A stretch of DNA of 57,037 bases from a virus. The stretch lies in the IMG/VR virus record IMGVR_UViG_3300021062_000017, positions 1 to 57,037 of that record; one strand, written 5' to 3'. The number at the start of each line of letters is the position of its first letter. Position 1 is the first letter of the stretch. The position numbers were made by a program, and so were the translations under genes. Shown here one piece after another: positions 6,585 through 12,698 of this stretch. Below the pieces are notes generated by a model. It did not search any database, was not told the DNA's origin, and saw only the letters and a program-made list of their open reading frames with translations.

Positions 6585-8546
6585 TCAGGCCGCGCGCTGC
6601 AGCTGCTGCTCGGCGTAGTTCGCGCGAACGAGCGCAGCCGCCACCGGCGGGCACACGCTGTTGCCGCACATGCGTACCTGCGCCGACTTCGAAAGCGCGC
6701 AGCCATCCGCGCCGCGGTCGATGGCGTAGGTGTCGGGGAAGCCCTGCGCTCGGTACAGCTCACGCGGCTGCAGCATCCGCATGCCGATGTCGGCGATGAG
6801 GTAGTCCTCGCCTGCGACCGTGACCAGCCCGAAGCGGTCCTTCGTGGTCACGGTGTGCAGCGGCTCACGCAGGTCCGGGTCCTGGTCGGTGCCGTAGTAC
6901 TTCAGCAGCAGCGCGCGGACCTCGGCGTGATGGCCGCCGGTGGTGATCGTGTGCAGCGGTGCTTCGGTGGCGCCGCCGGCATGGCCGGTGGTGTTCGTCA
7001 TCAGGTGCGACGACACGAGCGCGTGATGCTCGCCCTGGGCGCTGACGGTGTGCAGCGGCTGGTCCGGGTCGGCGCTGCTGCTGGTGCCGCGCAGCTTGGC
7101 CAGGCTCGCGGCGACGATTGCGGTGTCGCCCTTCGCGGTCACCGTGCGCGTGGGTCGATCGGCGCCGTAGGCAGGCGACTGGCCTTGTCCTTGCCGGCCG
7201 CCGACGCCGACCAGATGCGCCGCCACCACGCCGTGCTTCGCGCCGTCTGCCATCGCGGTCGGCATCGGGTGGCGCAGGTCCTGCGCGGTCCGTCCGGCCT
7301 GGGGCTCGCCGCCGTAGTGCTTGACCACGTGGGCAGCGACAAGATGGTGATGGTCCTGGGTCGTGATCGTGCTGACCGGACCGCTCAGCGGCACGCCGGG
7401 GCCTTCGTTGCCGCCGTAGTGCTTCGCCAGGAACGCGGCGACCAGCCCGTGCTTCTGTCCGTCGACCGCGGTGCCCAACGGCTTGTCCAGGCCCGGCACG
7501 CGCGGCGCCTGGCCGGGCCGCTCGCCGTAGCCGGTCTGCACCAGCGTGGGCGACACCAGCAGGTGCTCGGCCTTGCTGGTGATGGTCGACACCGGCTCTT
7601 CGACGCTGTTCGAGTACTTGCCGTTGCCACCGGTCTGGCCGATGCGGGCGATCGTGGGCGTGATGAGCGCCTTCTCGCCGCGGTTGGCGCCCGTGATGGT
7701 CCGCATCGGCTCGTCGATGTCGTTGATGCGAATGTCGCCGGGATGGGTGACGGGCGCGATGAAAGGCTTCGGCGCGTCGATGACATAGCGCTTGATGCCG
7801 TGCGCGATCCGCCGCAGCGTGGCCTCGGCCAGCGGCCGCTCGCGCTCGAAGATGGACGGGCACGGCAGCGACCAGTCGATGCAGTCGGCCGCGGTGCGCC
7901 AGGGCAGCAGGCCGCTACCCTTCGCGGGCTTCGCGGCGTGGGTCGGCTTCGGCCACACGATCGGCATGCCGTCGCGGCGCGCGACCAGGAACAGGCGCTT
8001 GCGGATCGTCGGTGCGCCGTAGTCGCACGCGCGCAGCTCGCGCCACTCGACGTGATAGCCGAGGGTGCGAAGCTGGGCCACCCAGCGCTGGAAGGTCTGA
8101 CCCTTGCGGCGCTGGCACGGCATGTTGTTCTCGTCGAGCGGGCCCCACGTCTGGAACTCTTCGACGTTCTCCAGGCAGATGACGCGCGGCCGCGCCAGCT
8201 TCGCCCACTTGATGACGACCCAGGCCAGGCCCCGGATCTTCTTCGACACCGGCTTGCCGCCCTTGGCCTTGCTGAAGTGCTTGCAGTCCGGCGAGGCCCA
8301 CAGCAATCCGACCGGCTGACCATCGGTCACCGCCAGGGGATCGACCTCGAACACGTCGGACACGAAGTGCCGGGTCTGCGGGTGGTTGGCCTGGTGCAGC
8401 GACACCGCTTCGGGGTCGTGGTTGACCGCGATGTCGACGTGCCGGCCTAGCGCCTGCTCGATGCCGGTACTCGCGCCGCCGCCGCCGGCGAAGAGGTCGA
8501 TCACGAGCTCGTGCGCGAGCGGCAGGATGAATTGGCGGGCCGTCAC
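6585..8546 (-). CDS. DNA C5-cytosine methyltransferase with nine internal repeats
   Basis: A 653-residue enzyme that transfers methyl groups from SAM to cytosine in DNA. Motif I is DLFAGGGGASTG (17-28), the catalytic Cys is C88 in ASPDCKHFS (usually PPC), motif VI is ENV (126-128), motif VIII ends IRKRLF (181-186), motif IX is QPRELYRAQGFP (593-604), and motif X holds GNSVCPP (628-634). The region from 279 to about 575, where the target-recognition domain should be, is made of nine repeats anchored on xPxxTxT at 279, 317, 355, 389, 426, 464, 496, 529 and 561. Normal family members are 300-450 residues. The GTG at 8546 overlaps the upstream stop. It likely protects phage DNA from restriction. 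Confidence 0.85.
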   Translation of the reverse strand: MTARQFILPLAHELVIDLFAGGGGASTGIEQALGRHVDIAVNHDPEAVSLHQANHPQTRHFVSDVFEVDPLAVTDGQPVGLLWASPDCKHFSKAKGGKPVSKKIRGLAWVVIKWAKLARPRVICLENVEEFQTWGPLDENNMPCQRRKGQTFQRWVAQLRTLGYHVEWRELRACDYGAPTIRKRLFLVARRDGMPIVWPKPTHAAKPAKGSGLLPWRTAADCIDWSLPCPSIFERERPLAEATLRRIAHGIKRYVIDAPKPFIAPVTHPGDIRINDIDEPMRTITGANRGEKALITPTIARIGQTGGNGKYSNSVEEPVSTITSKAEHLLVSPTLVQTGYGERPGQAPRVPGLDKPLGTAVDGQKHGLVAAFLAKHYGGNEGPGVPLSGPVSTITTQDHHHLVAAHVVKHYGGEPQAGRTAQDLRHPMPTAMADGAKHGVVAAHLVGVGGRQGQGQSPAYGADRPTRTVTAKGDTAIVAASLAKLRGTSSSADPDQPLHTVSAQGEHHALVSSHLMTNTTGHAGGATEAPLHTITTGGHHAEVRALLLKYYGTDQDPDLREPLHTVTTKDRFGLVTVAGEDYLIADIGMRMLQPRELYRAQGFPDTYAIDRGADGCALSKSAQVRMCGNSVCPPVAAALVRANYAEQQLQRAA

Positions 8547-8848
8547 GCTGCCGCCCTTCCCTCGCGCTGCAACTCAGCCAGCCGGGCCTGCAGCTGCGCC
8601 GGCTCGGCCGCGGGCATTCGAGCCACCAAGTCGTAGCCGAGCCGGTGGGCCATCCACCGCAAGGGCTCTACGCTCTTGGTTGCCATCATGAGCAGCACCA
8701 TGCGGATGGCCCACTGCTCGCCCAGGCGGCGCATGAGGCGCGAGAAGTAGCCCTGCGAGACCTGGACGAATTCGGCGATCTCACGATCGTCCAATCCGCT
8801 GTCGCGCGCGGCCTCGGAGAGGACCTGCGAAAGCGTCTTCTGCTTCAT
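8543..8848 (-). CDS. CII-like phage regulatory protein (HTH)
   Basis: A 101-residue protein starting MKQKTLSQVLSEAARDSG. A helix-turn-helix lies at about residues 20-42 (DREIAEFVQVSQGYFSRLMRR), followed by a helical region LRWMAHRLGYDLVARM. Length, fold order and position, downstream of Cro on the leftward early transcript and before the replication genes, match CII-type regulators of temperate phages (CP76 type rather than lambda CII). Activation of repressor or integrase promoters would be its expected role; target sites were not identified with confidence. Confidence 0.6.
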   Translation of the reverse strand: MKQKTLSQVLSEAARDSGLDDREIAEFVQVSQGYFSRLMRRLGEQWAIRMVLLMMATKSVEPLRWMAHRLGYDLVARMPAAEPAQLQARLAELQREGRAAA

Positions 8849-9225
8849 GCCGCAGCCCTCCGCTGCTCCAGCGTCGCATCCGCCTGCATCTGCTCAATCA
8901 CGGTGAGCTTCGCGGCGCGCGCGCGGAACTGCGAAATCGCCGTGTTGCCGTAAGCCTGCTCGACAGCATCGATGCTCTCGAATGGCAGATTGCGGCGGCG
9001 CGGCGCGTCGTCCGGGTGGAAGTAGTCGGTGCAGTGCTGGCTCACCAGGCCGGCCTCGTCGGCCAGCATCGTGAGCTTCAGCGCACGCCGAGGCGATAAC
9101 TGCCGGCAGACGCGGCACGCCTCACGGTAGGTCCTGATCGTGCGCATGATGGCGGTCGGCACTGTGGCCGGCGCGTCGATGCGCTGCATGAGCGGGAATT
9201 CCCGCTGCAGTGGGTGTTCTTCCAA
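8845..9225 (-). CDS. Conserved-looking phage protein before CII-like gene
   Basis: A 126-residue protein if read from the TTG at 9225, which has a strong Shine-Dalgarno GAGGAGG five bases upstream (9231-9237). An ATG at 9189 would give 114 residues, and the open frame continues upstream without stop to the ATG at 9360. The sequence has YREACRVCRQLSPRRALKLTML, then a His/Cys-containing HCTDYFHPDDAPRRRNLPF. No family is recognised. Its stop overlaps the CII-like ATG, so the two are translationally coupled, and an early regulatory or replication role is plausible. Confidence 0.55.
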   Translation of the reverse strand: MEEHPLQREFPLMQRIDAPATVPTAIMRTIRTYREACRVCRQLSPRRALKLTMLADEAGLVSQHCTDYFHPDDAPRRRNLPFESIDAVEQAYGNTAISQFRARAAKLTVIEQMQADATLEQRRAAA

Positions 9226-9253
9226 GGCTGCCTCCTCGAAGAAATTCAATCGG

Positions 9254-9276
9254 CCAACCAGTTGCCCAACCAGTTG
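9254..9276. repeat. Two copies of an 11-bp unit, period 12
   Basis: CCAACCAGTTG occurs twice with one base between copies. Each unit contains the near-palindrome CAAC-CA-GTTG. The pair lies 29-51 bases upstream of the TTG start at 9225 on its coding strand. A dimeric or tandem protein site upstream of the CII-like operon is possible, but no promoter elements could be tied to it. Confidence 0.4.
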
Positions 9277-9415
9277 GAACGGGGCGAAGCTGAAGGCATG
9301 AACTGCCAGACCACGCTCGCCTTTCTGCTGCGCCCGGAGACCGGCGCCCTGGCGAGCCATGGAGGCAGCCAGGACAACGCCAACGCGTCGGGCGGACGCA
9401 GCAGAAAGGGGATCG

Positions 9416-9538
9416 ATGGAACTCAGGAATCGCGACCTGGCCTGGAGCCAGTCGAAGGTGCGCGCGCTGCTGCGCGACGCAGTTGCGGCGCTGCTGCTGG
9501 CGCAACTGGCCAGGCTGGGCGTGAGGCCACGGAAGTGA
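9416..9538 (+). CDS. Possible 40-residue protein
   Basis: A short open frame starting MELRNRDLAWSQSKVRALLRD with AAAGGGG five bases before the ATG. An in-frame ATG at 9359 would give 59 residues. The protein is amphipathic and basic with an Ala/Leu-rich helix in the middle. It lies alone on the plus strand between the leftward CII-like operon and the tRNA region. The short length makes chance coding possible. Confidence 0.3.
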   Translation: MELRNRDLAWSQSKVRALLRDAVAALLLAQLARLGVRPRK

Positions 9539-9674
9539 AGGGGGTGGAACCGGCCGGACTCGACACCGGCTGTGCGGCCCGAATGGGCCTTGCCGCGCTC
9601 TGCTGCCTGCGCATACACGGCTTGCTCTCGGCTGGCGCCGGCACGTCCTTCCGTGCTGCGGTTCCGTTGATCGT

Positions 9675-9749
9675 TGGCACACCGTGCGGGATTCGAACCC
9701 GCGTTACCCGGGCGAAAACCGGGGTTCCTGACCACTGGAAGAACGGTGC
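9675..9749 (-). tRNA. tRNA-Glu (UUC)
   Basis: A full cloverleaf of 75 bases including an encoded CCA. The acceptor stem is GCACCGT paired with ACGGTGT (one G-U pair), the D-arm TTCC...GGAA, and the anticodon stem CCCGG/CCGGG encloses loop TTTTCGC, anticodon TTC. The T-arm is GCGGG/CCCGC with loop TTCGAAT, and the discriminator base is G. It lies inside the leftward early transcript between Cro and the CII-like genes. It may supply glutamate charging capacity to the phage. Confidence 0.9.
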
Positions 9750-9760
9750 ATTTGCGCGTT

Positions 9761-9835
9761 ACTGGCGCGCCCCAGCTGATCGACAAGGAATTGCGAAGAC
9801 AGACCTGTCGCTCTACCGACTGAGCTACCCCTGCC
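9761..9835 (-). tRNA. tRNA-like 5' half with abnormal remainder
   Basis: On the minus strand, bases 9835-9810 read as a perfect tRNA start: GGCAGGGG acceptor strand, TA, then a canonical D-arm GCTC-AGTCGGTA-GAGC. After this the fold is abnormal. GACAGG can pair with CCTTGTC across a 16-base loop, and 9761-9777 forms a five-pair hairpin with a GC-only loop instead of TTCGA. No downstream strand pairs with the acceptor strand. The matching acceptor strand lies upstream at 9845-9852 instead. It could be a decayed tRNA or the 5' half of a circularly permuted one. Confidence 0.4.
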
Positions 9836-9844
9836 ATCGAATTG

Positions 9845-9881
9845 GGCAGGGGGGTGGACTCGAACCACCGACCAGCAGTCC
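9845..9881 (-). tRNA. tRNA-like 3' half (T-arm and acceptor strand)
   Basis: On the minus strand this reads GACTGCTGGTC, then a canonical T-arm GGTGG-TTCGAGT-CCACC, then CCCCTGCC. The last eight bases pair perfectly with GGCAGGGG of the neighbouring 5' half, which begins after a nine-base linker (9836-9844). The order is therefore 3' half, linker, 5' half. No 5' half is found upstream of it, and the usual CCA is replaced by CAA. The anticodon stems of the two halves do not pair convincingly. Confidence 0.4.
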
Positions 9882-10150
9882 GAATGTAGTCCTCGCGGCA
9901 TTCGACCCGTATACCGCTCCCGAAAGCGGCATTTCGGCAGGACGCAACTGCCTCATCAGCGGGTGTGGAGTAGAAGACCCGGCCGAGCCGAAGCCCGGCC
10001 GGGTTGAAAGCCTCGCGCGCGCCAAGGGAGGAATGGCGCGCCGGGTGGGTTTCCGTCACCCGCGGGGCGAGGCTGGAGACAAGGGGCGGGCGCCCTGCCC
10101 GCGGATGCACACTGGTGATTCCCCAACCACCAGCCCGCGAGAGGGCGCCC
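9882..10150. other. Non-coding structured stretch upstream of the tRNA-like pieces
   Basis: No convincing gene is seen. Two strong stem-loops are present: CCGAAA-N6-TTTCGG at 9920-9937 and a long GC stem CCCGGCCG...CGGCCGGG around GCCGAAGC at 9978-10003. On the minus strand the second stem is followed by TCTTCT, so it could be a weak terminator or a processing signal before the tRNA region. A third inverted repeat, GCGCGCC...GGCGCGC, lies near 10016-10041. Confidence 0.4.
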
Positions 10151-10486
10151 ATGACCATGGAAAACATCGAGAGCAGGGACGGCGAGGTGACGTTGGCCAT
10201 CTCAGGCACCTACGCGCCGCAGGAACTGCGCGAGCTGTTCCGCCGCTTGAGCCAGGCGCATGCACAGGCGTCGGGCGAGGCGATGAACGGCGAGCCGCTG
10301 TACTCGGTGGGCGGCAGTCCGCTGCTGCAGGTCGGCCACGGCGACTCGATCGTCGGCATCGGCGTGCACCTGCCGTTCTTCGGCTGGGCTCAGGCCGCCA
10401 TCGACATCCCTCGCGCGCAGAAGCTGGTCGCCGACCTGCAGGCCGCGATCATGGCCGCGGCCAGCTCCCGAGGCACGAGGCACTGA
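10151..10486 (+). CDS. Unknown small protein on the opposite strand
   Basis: A 111-residue protein starting MTMENIESRDGEVTLAISG. The helix APQELRELFRRLSQAHAQA is followed by GGSPLLQVGHGDSIVGIGVHL and IPRAQKLVADLQAAIMAA, a pattern of alternating strands and helices typical of a real domain. An alternative ATG lies two codons later. It lies antisense to the leftward early transcript from Cro. Such lone reversed genes are often independently expressed cargo, but no clear promoter was found. The function is unknown. Confidence 0.5.
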   Translation: MTMENIESRDGEVTLAISGTYAPQELRELFRRLSQAHAQASGEAMNGEPLYSVGGSPLLQVGHGDSIVGIGVHLPFFGWAQAAIDIPRAQKLVADLQAAIMAAASSRGTRH

Positions 10487-10612
10487 GCCGGCACCCTCGG
10501 CGCCGATCACGGTCCAGCTCATGGCCGGCGCCGTGGAGCGCTCGACGTAGTGCGCTGGCTCCGCGCCGGGCTCGATGGGCACCTCGGTCCAGTGCACGAT
10601 GCGGTCACCCAT
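10202..10612 (-). CDS. Doubtful ORF coupled to the upstream gene
   Basis: Its ATG at 10612 overlaps the end of the 80-residue gene, and the first 42 residues (MGDRIVHWTEVPIEPGAEP onward) look like a real protein. The remaining 94 residues are antisense to the plus-strand gene at 10151-10486 and have the Arg/His/Gln/Ala composition typical of a shadow frame. Either a short real gene has lost its stop, or only one of the two strands is coding here. Confidence 0.3.
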   Translation of the reverse strand: MGDRIVHWTEVPIEPGAEPAHYVERSTAPAMSWTVIGAEGAGSVPRASGAGRGHDRGLQVGDQLLRARDVDGGLSPAEERQVHADADDRVAVADLQQRTAAHRVQRLAVHRLARRLCMRLAQAAEQLAQFLRRVGA

Positions 10613-10847
10613 GGCCGGGCTCCTGTGCCGCAGCGGAATTAGCCCACCGGACTACCGGCTGCTCAGCCCCGATCCCGATCGACACGCTGCGCAGCAGTTG
10701 CCTCCGCCGATCACCGATCGAGGTGATGTCCCGGTCGTACAGACAGAGGGCGGACACCTCGGTGCCCAGTTCGGTCTCCAGCGCCTGCAGCCGCGCCTGG
10801 ATGTCGGCCTCGGCGCGTGCGATGGCGGCACCCACGTCATGCGACAT
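10605..10847 (-). CDS. Small early protein with coiled-coil helix
   Basis: An 80-residue protein with a canonical ribosome site, GAGGAGGTGAGCC before the ATG. Residues 5-40 form a long helix (VGAAIARAEADIQARLQALETELG) suited to a coiled coil, followed by ICLYDRDI-like strand and RRRQLLRSVSIG. It is the second gene of the leftward operon, 57 bases after Cro. The function is not recognised; small coiled-coil early proteins often act in regulation. Confidence 0.5.
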   Translation of the reverse strand: MSHDVGAAIARAEADIQARLQALETELGTEVSALCLYDRDITSIGDRRRQLLRSVSIGIGAEQPVVRWANSAAAQEPGHG

Positions 10848-10904
10848 GGCTCACCTCCTCGCGCGCCGATTCGGCGGCCACGCCGGGCCCGATGCGGCCG
10901 GCCA

Positions 10905-11129
10905 TCACGCGGCCCTCGCGGGGGCGGGTTCGGCGACGACTCCGGTCGGCGCAGGGGGCGGCGCCAGAAAGAGGTCTGGGCGCTCCAGCTTCACCTTGGC
11001 CGGGATGCCTCGAGTGGTCCAGTTGTGGACCCGCTGCGTGCCGCCGTCCTTCTCGTACCCGAGCAAATCAGCAACTTTCGCGGGGCCGCCCAAGCGCTCG
11101 ATCAGCGCCCTGTCGTCGTTGATGTCCAT
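10905..11129 (-). CDS. Cro-like early repressor
   Basis: A 74-residue helix-turn-helix protein (LIERLGGPAKVADLLGYEKD, then QRVHNWTTRGIPAKVKLERPDLFL) with the pattern of small YdaS/Cro-like phage repressors. It is divergent from the CI-like gene, and 39 bases separate the starts. A promoter TTGCAA-N17-TAGTAT on the minus strand (11138-11166) ends eight bases before its ATG, so the mRNA should have almost no leader. Operator 1 lies in the spacer and operator 2 overlaps the -35. It should antagonise CI and set the lytic course. Confidence 0.75.
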   Translation of the reverse strand: MDINDDRALIERLGGPAKVADLLGYEKDGGTQRVHNWTTRGIPAKVKLERPDLFLAPPPAPTGVVAEPAPARAA

Positions 11130-11137
11130 GGCTTCGC

Positions 11138-11166
11138 ATACTAAACGACGCGTTTAGGAATTGCAA
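11138..11166 (-). promoter_or_regulatory. Leftward early promoter (pR-like) of cro
   Basis: On the minus strand, -35 TTGCAA (11161-11166), a 17-base spacer and -10 TAGTAT (11138-11143). The predicted start lies within a few bases of the cro ATG at 11129. The spacer holds the perfect palindrome CTAAACG-ACG-CGTTTAG, so repressor binding should block polymerase. Confidence 0.6.
11141..11157. promoter_or_regulatory. Operator 1 of the CI/Cro switch
   Basis: Perfect palindrome CTAAACGACGCGTTTAG with core AAAC-N5-GTTT at 11143-11155. It overlaps the spacer and -10 of the cro promoter and the -10-like TAGGAA of the repressor gene. The same core occurs 22 bp away at 11165 and twice near 12414-12448. 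Confidence 0.65.
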
Positions 11167-11178
11167 ACATGGCGTTTG
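11164..11178. promoter_or_regulatory. Operator 2 of the CI/Cro switch, overlapping the repressor start
   Basis: CAAACATGGCGTTTG, core AAAC-N5-GTTT at 11165-11177, exactly 22 bp (two turns) from operator 1. It contains the ATG of the CI-like gene, so binding could also control repressor synthesis. A weaker half-site (GTTT at 11197-11200) follows. Confidence 0.6.
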
Positions 11179-11666
11179 GGCCCTACTCCACATTTCGTTT
11201 AATGGAGGATCCGGTGTGGCATAGGCTTGACCAGGAGCTCGCGTCGCGTCGCGAGCGCCACCTCGTGCCCGGTTCTTGGGCTGAACTGGCTCGTGCGCTC
11301 GACACCAGCGAGCAACGGATCAACAACTGGAAGCGCCGCGGCGTGCCGCCCAAACAGCACGCGGCCGTCGCCGCAGCACTGGGGTGGTCAGTGGATCGCC
11401 TGATCGGCCTCGACGAACCCCAGCGGGCGCTCGCCACACCAAATGGCAATATTCCACTCACGGAAGTGGAAAAAGTCGCAGCGGCTTATGCGAACCTCAG
11501 TCCTGCTGAGCGGCGTCGCTTTCTCCATCTCCTTGCGGCAGCAAGAGACGACGCGCCAATGCTCGGCATCGACTGGGAGACGCTTTGGACTACACGGAGC
11601 AAGGAGCAGTTGATCGACGAGACGGCGCCGAGACGGGTGGGCAACAAGAAGCGGAGACTCGGGTGA
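11169..11666 (+). CDS. CI-like phage repressor
   Basis: A 165-residue DNA-binding protein with an N-terminal helix-turn-helix at about residues 36-72 (SWAELARALDTSEQRINNWKRRG, then PPKQHAAVAAALGWSVDRLIG). The C-terminal half is helical (LTEVEKVAAAYANLSPAERRRFLHLL) with a basic tail. No Ala-Gly cleavage site or Ser/Lys dyad of LexA-type repressors is seen, so induction by RecA-driven self-cleavage is unlikely from this sequence. The ATG at 11169 has AGGA nine bases upstream and overlaps operator 2; an ATG at 11202 has no ribosome site. It should hold both early promoters off in the lysogen. Confidence 0.75.
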   Translation: MAFGPYSTFRLMEDPVWHRLDQELASRRERHLVPGSWAELARALDTSEQRINNWKRRGVPPKQHAAVAAALGWSVDRLIGLDEPQRALATPNGNIPLTEVEKVAAAYANLSPAERRRFLHLLAAARDDAPMLGIDWETLWTTRSKEQLIDETAPRRVGNKKRRLG

Positions 11667-11908
11667 GGCCGCCGTTCCGCCTGGTCGCCCTTGATGGCGT
11701 ATCGCGCGACACGGTGTCGTGCTTGCGCGAGTTGCTGGCCCGGGCCGAGCGCGGCGAGGTGATCGGCGTGGCCTACGCGGCGATGCACCGGCGACGGAAG
11801 TACACCGTGCACGCGTGCGGCGAGGCCGATCGCAACCCGACGTTTGCGCGCGGCATGGTGGATGCGCTGAGCGACGAGCTCGCGAAGCGCGTGTGGGGCG
11901 ACAGCTGA
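11663..11908 (+). CDS. Small protein coupled to the repressor
   Basis: An 81-residue protein read from the GTG at 11663, which overlaps the repressor stop as GTGA. An in-frame upstream ATG at 11585 lies inside the repressor gene and is less likely. The sequence RLVALDGVSRDTVSCLRELLARAERGEVIGVAYAAM, followed by a short RRRKYTVHACGEA strand, looks like a compact alpha/beta domain. It would be expressed with CI in the lysogen. The function is unknown; accessory proteins at this position can modulate immunity. Confidence 0.6.
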   Translation: MRPPFRLVALDGVSRDTVSCLRELLARAERGEVIGVAYAAMHRRRKYTVHACGEADRNPTFARGMVDALSDELAKRVWGDS

Positions 11909-11923
11909 GGAAGGAGGCGGTTG

Positions 11924-12346
11924 ATGCGAACTCTCTTGGGGGCACTGTGGCTGCTCGCCGCGACAGCGGCCATTGCGCAGGCCCCAGTCGACCATCTGGG
12001 GCGATACCGTTCCCACACGGCGACAGCCATTTACCTCTGCCGTTTGGCGCTCGATACGGCCCTGCTGGAGGCTGAGGCCCAAGTGGCGGCAAGCGAGCGC
12101 CGCGACTGGAGGGGGTGTTTGCTGGAGCAGCGCACCGAGGGCAAGCGGCTGCTCGACGCGTCTCTGAAGGTGACGAAGAAGCCAGCGGTGCAGGCGGCAC
12201 TGAAGTCCTACCACGTGTCGTTCATCGCGGCCCTTGACGGCATCGAGCCAGCACCCGACGAGCGGCGCATCAGTTACCGCGCACGGCAGGCCGGCCTCAC
12301 GGACAAGGTCAATGAAGCATGGGCGCGCGTCGAAGTAGAACAGTGA
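11924..12346 (+). CDS. Exported protein of the immunity operon
   Basis: A 140-residue protein with a clear Sec signal peptide: MRT, a hydrophobic core LLGALWLLAATAAIA and a QA cleavage site near residue 20. The mature part is helical with two Cys residues (YLCRLAL and WRGCLLEQRTEGKR) that could form a disulfide in the periplasm. A strong Shine-Dalgarno AAGGAGG (11911-11917) lies six bases before the ATG. It is the third gene after CI, before the terminator at 12378, so it is probably made in lysogens. That makes it a candidate lysogenic conversion or superinfection exclusion factor; this is inferred from position only. Confidence 0.65.
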   Translation: MRTLLGALWLLAATAAIAQAPVDHLGRYRSHTATAIYLCRLALDTALLEAEAQVAASERRDWRGCLLEQRTEGKRLLDASLKVTKKPAVQAALKSYHVSFIAALDGIEPAPDERRISYRARQAGLTDKVNEAWARVEVEQ

Positions 12347-12377
12347 CCCGCTGACGCCGACGCCGGCGCCTGAGATC

Positions 12378-12402
12378 AGCCCGCAGCTCGCGGGCTTTTC
12401 TT
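12378..12402 (+). terminator. Intrinsic terminator of the immunity operon
   Basis: Seven-pair stem AGCCCGC/GCGGGCT with a five-base loop, followed by TTTTCTT. It lies 32 bases after the exported-protein stop and immediately before the second operator pair, so it isolates the lysogenic transcript from the rightward early operon. Confidence 0.75.
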
Positions 12403-12412
12403 CGTCCGCCAC

Positions 12413-12453
12413 TAAACATTCCGTTTGACAACACCAAACATGATGTTTAGGAT
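12413..12453 (+). promoter_or_regulatory. Rightward early promoter (pL-like) with two operators
   Basis: A strong promoter TTGACA (12425-12430), 17-base spacer, TAGGAT (12448-12453). Two AAAC-N5-GTTT operators overlap it: 12414-12426, which runs into the -35, and 12436-12448, which fills the spacer and touches the -10. Their spacing is 22 bp, identical to the pair at the CI/Cro switch. Repression by the CI-like protein is the expected control. The first gene starts 30 bases downstream. Confidence 0.7.
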
Positions 12454-12482
12454 TCCCTCCAACACGACGCACGGAGGGACAC

Positions 12483-12698
12483 ATGCACCCAGCCACCGCC
12501 ACCCCAGCAGCCGCGCCGCCCGACCACCCCTCCGGCTCGCTCGCCGCTCAGGGCTTCCGCTTCCTGCGCCGCAATGGCGTCTTCGCCTGGGCCATCCCCG
12601 AGGTGGTCGGCACCGACGCGCCCGACTTCCTCGACTGCACCGACATGGCTGAAGACGAGTTCGAGGCCGTGGTGCGCGCAACCCCGGGAGCCGCGTGA
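12483..12698 (+). CDS. First gene of the rightward early operon
   Basis: A 71-residue protein starting MHPATATPAAAPPDH with GGAGGG upstream of the ATG. After a disordered N-terminus it has GFRFLRRNGVFAWAIPEVVG and an acidic helix DMAEDEFEAVVRA. Its stop overlaps the next ATG (TGATG). It sits at the lambda N position, but no Arg-rich boxB-binding motif is seen, so an antitermination role is not supported. Confidence 0.5.
   Translation: MHPATATPAAAPPDHPSGSLAAQGFRFLRRNGVFAWAIPEVVGTDAPDFLDCTDMAEDEFEAVVRATPGAA

Noticed and set aside
6270-8450. 726-residue plus-strand ORF
   Set aside because: Antisense to the cytosine methyltransferase, whose motifs are all intact on the minus strand.
9761-9881. 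Group I intron explaining the split tRNA halves
   Set aside because: Only about 50 bases separate the 5' half from tRNA-Glu, and no paired core elements for an intron half could be found on either side.
9226-10209. Upstream extension of the 126-residue gene to 10209
   Set aside because: It would read through the tRNA genes. A strong ribosome site marks the start at 9225.
9214-11157. 647-residue plus-strand ORF
   Set aside because: Runs through the tRNA-Glu gene, the tRNA-like pieces and Cro in antisense; it is open only because of high GC.
12483-12698. N-like antiterminator at the first position of the rightward operon
   Set aside because: No Arg-rich motif at the N-terminus and no boxB-like hairpin seen nearby.
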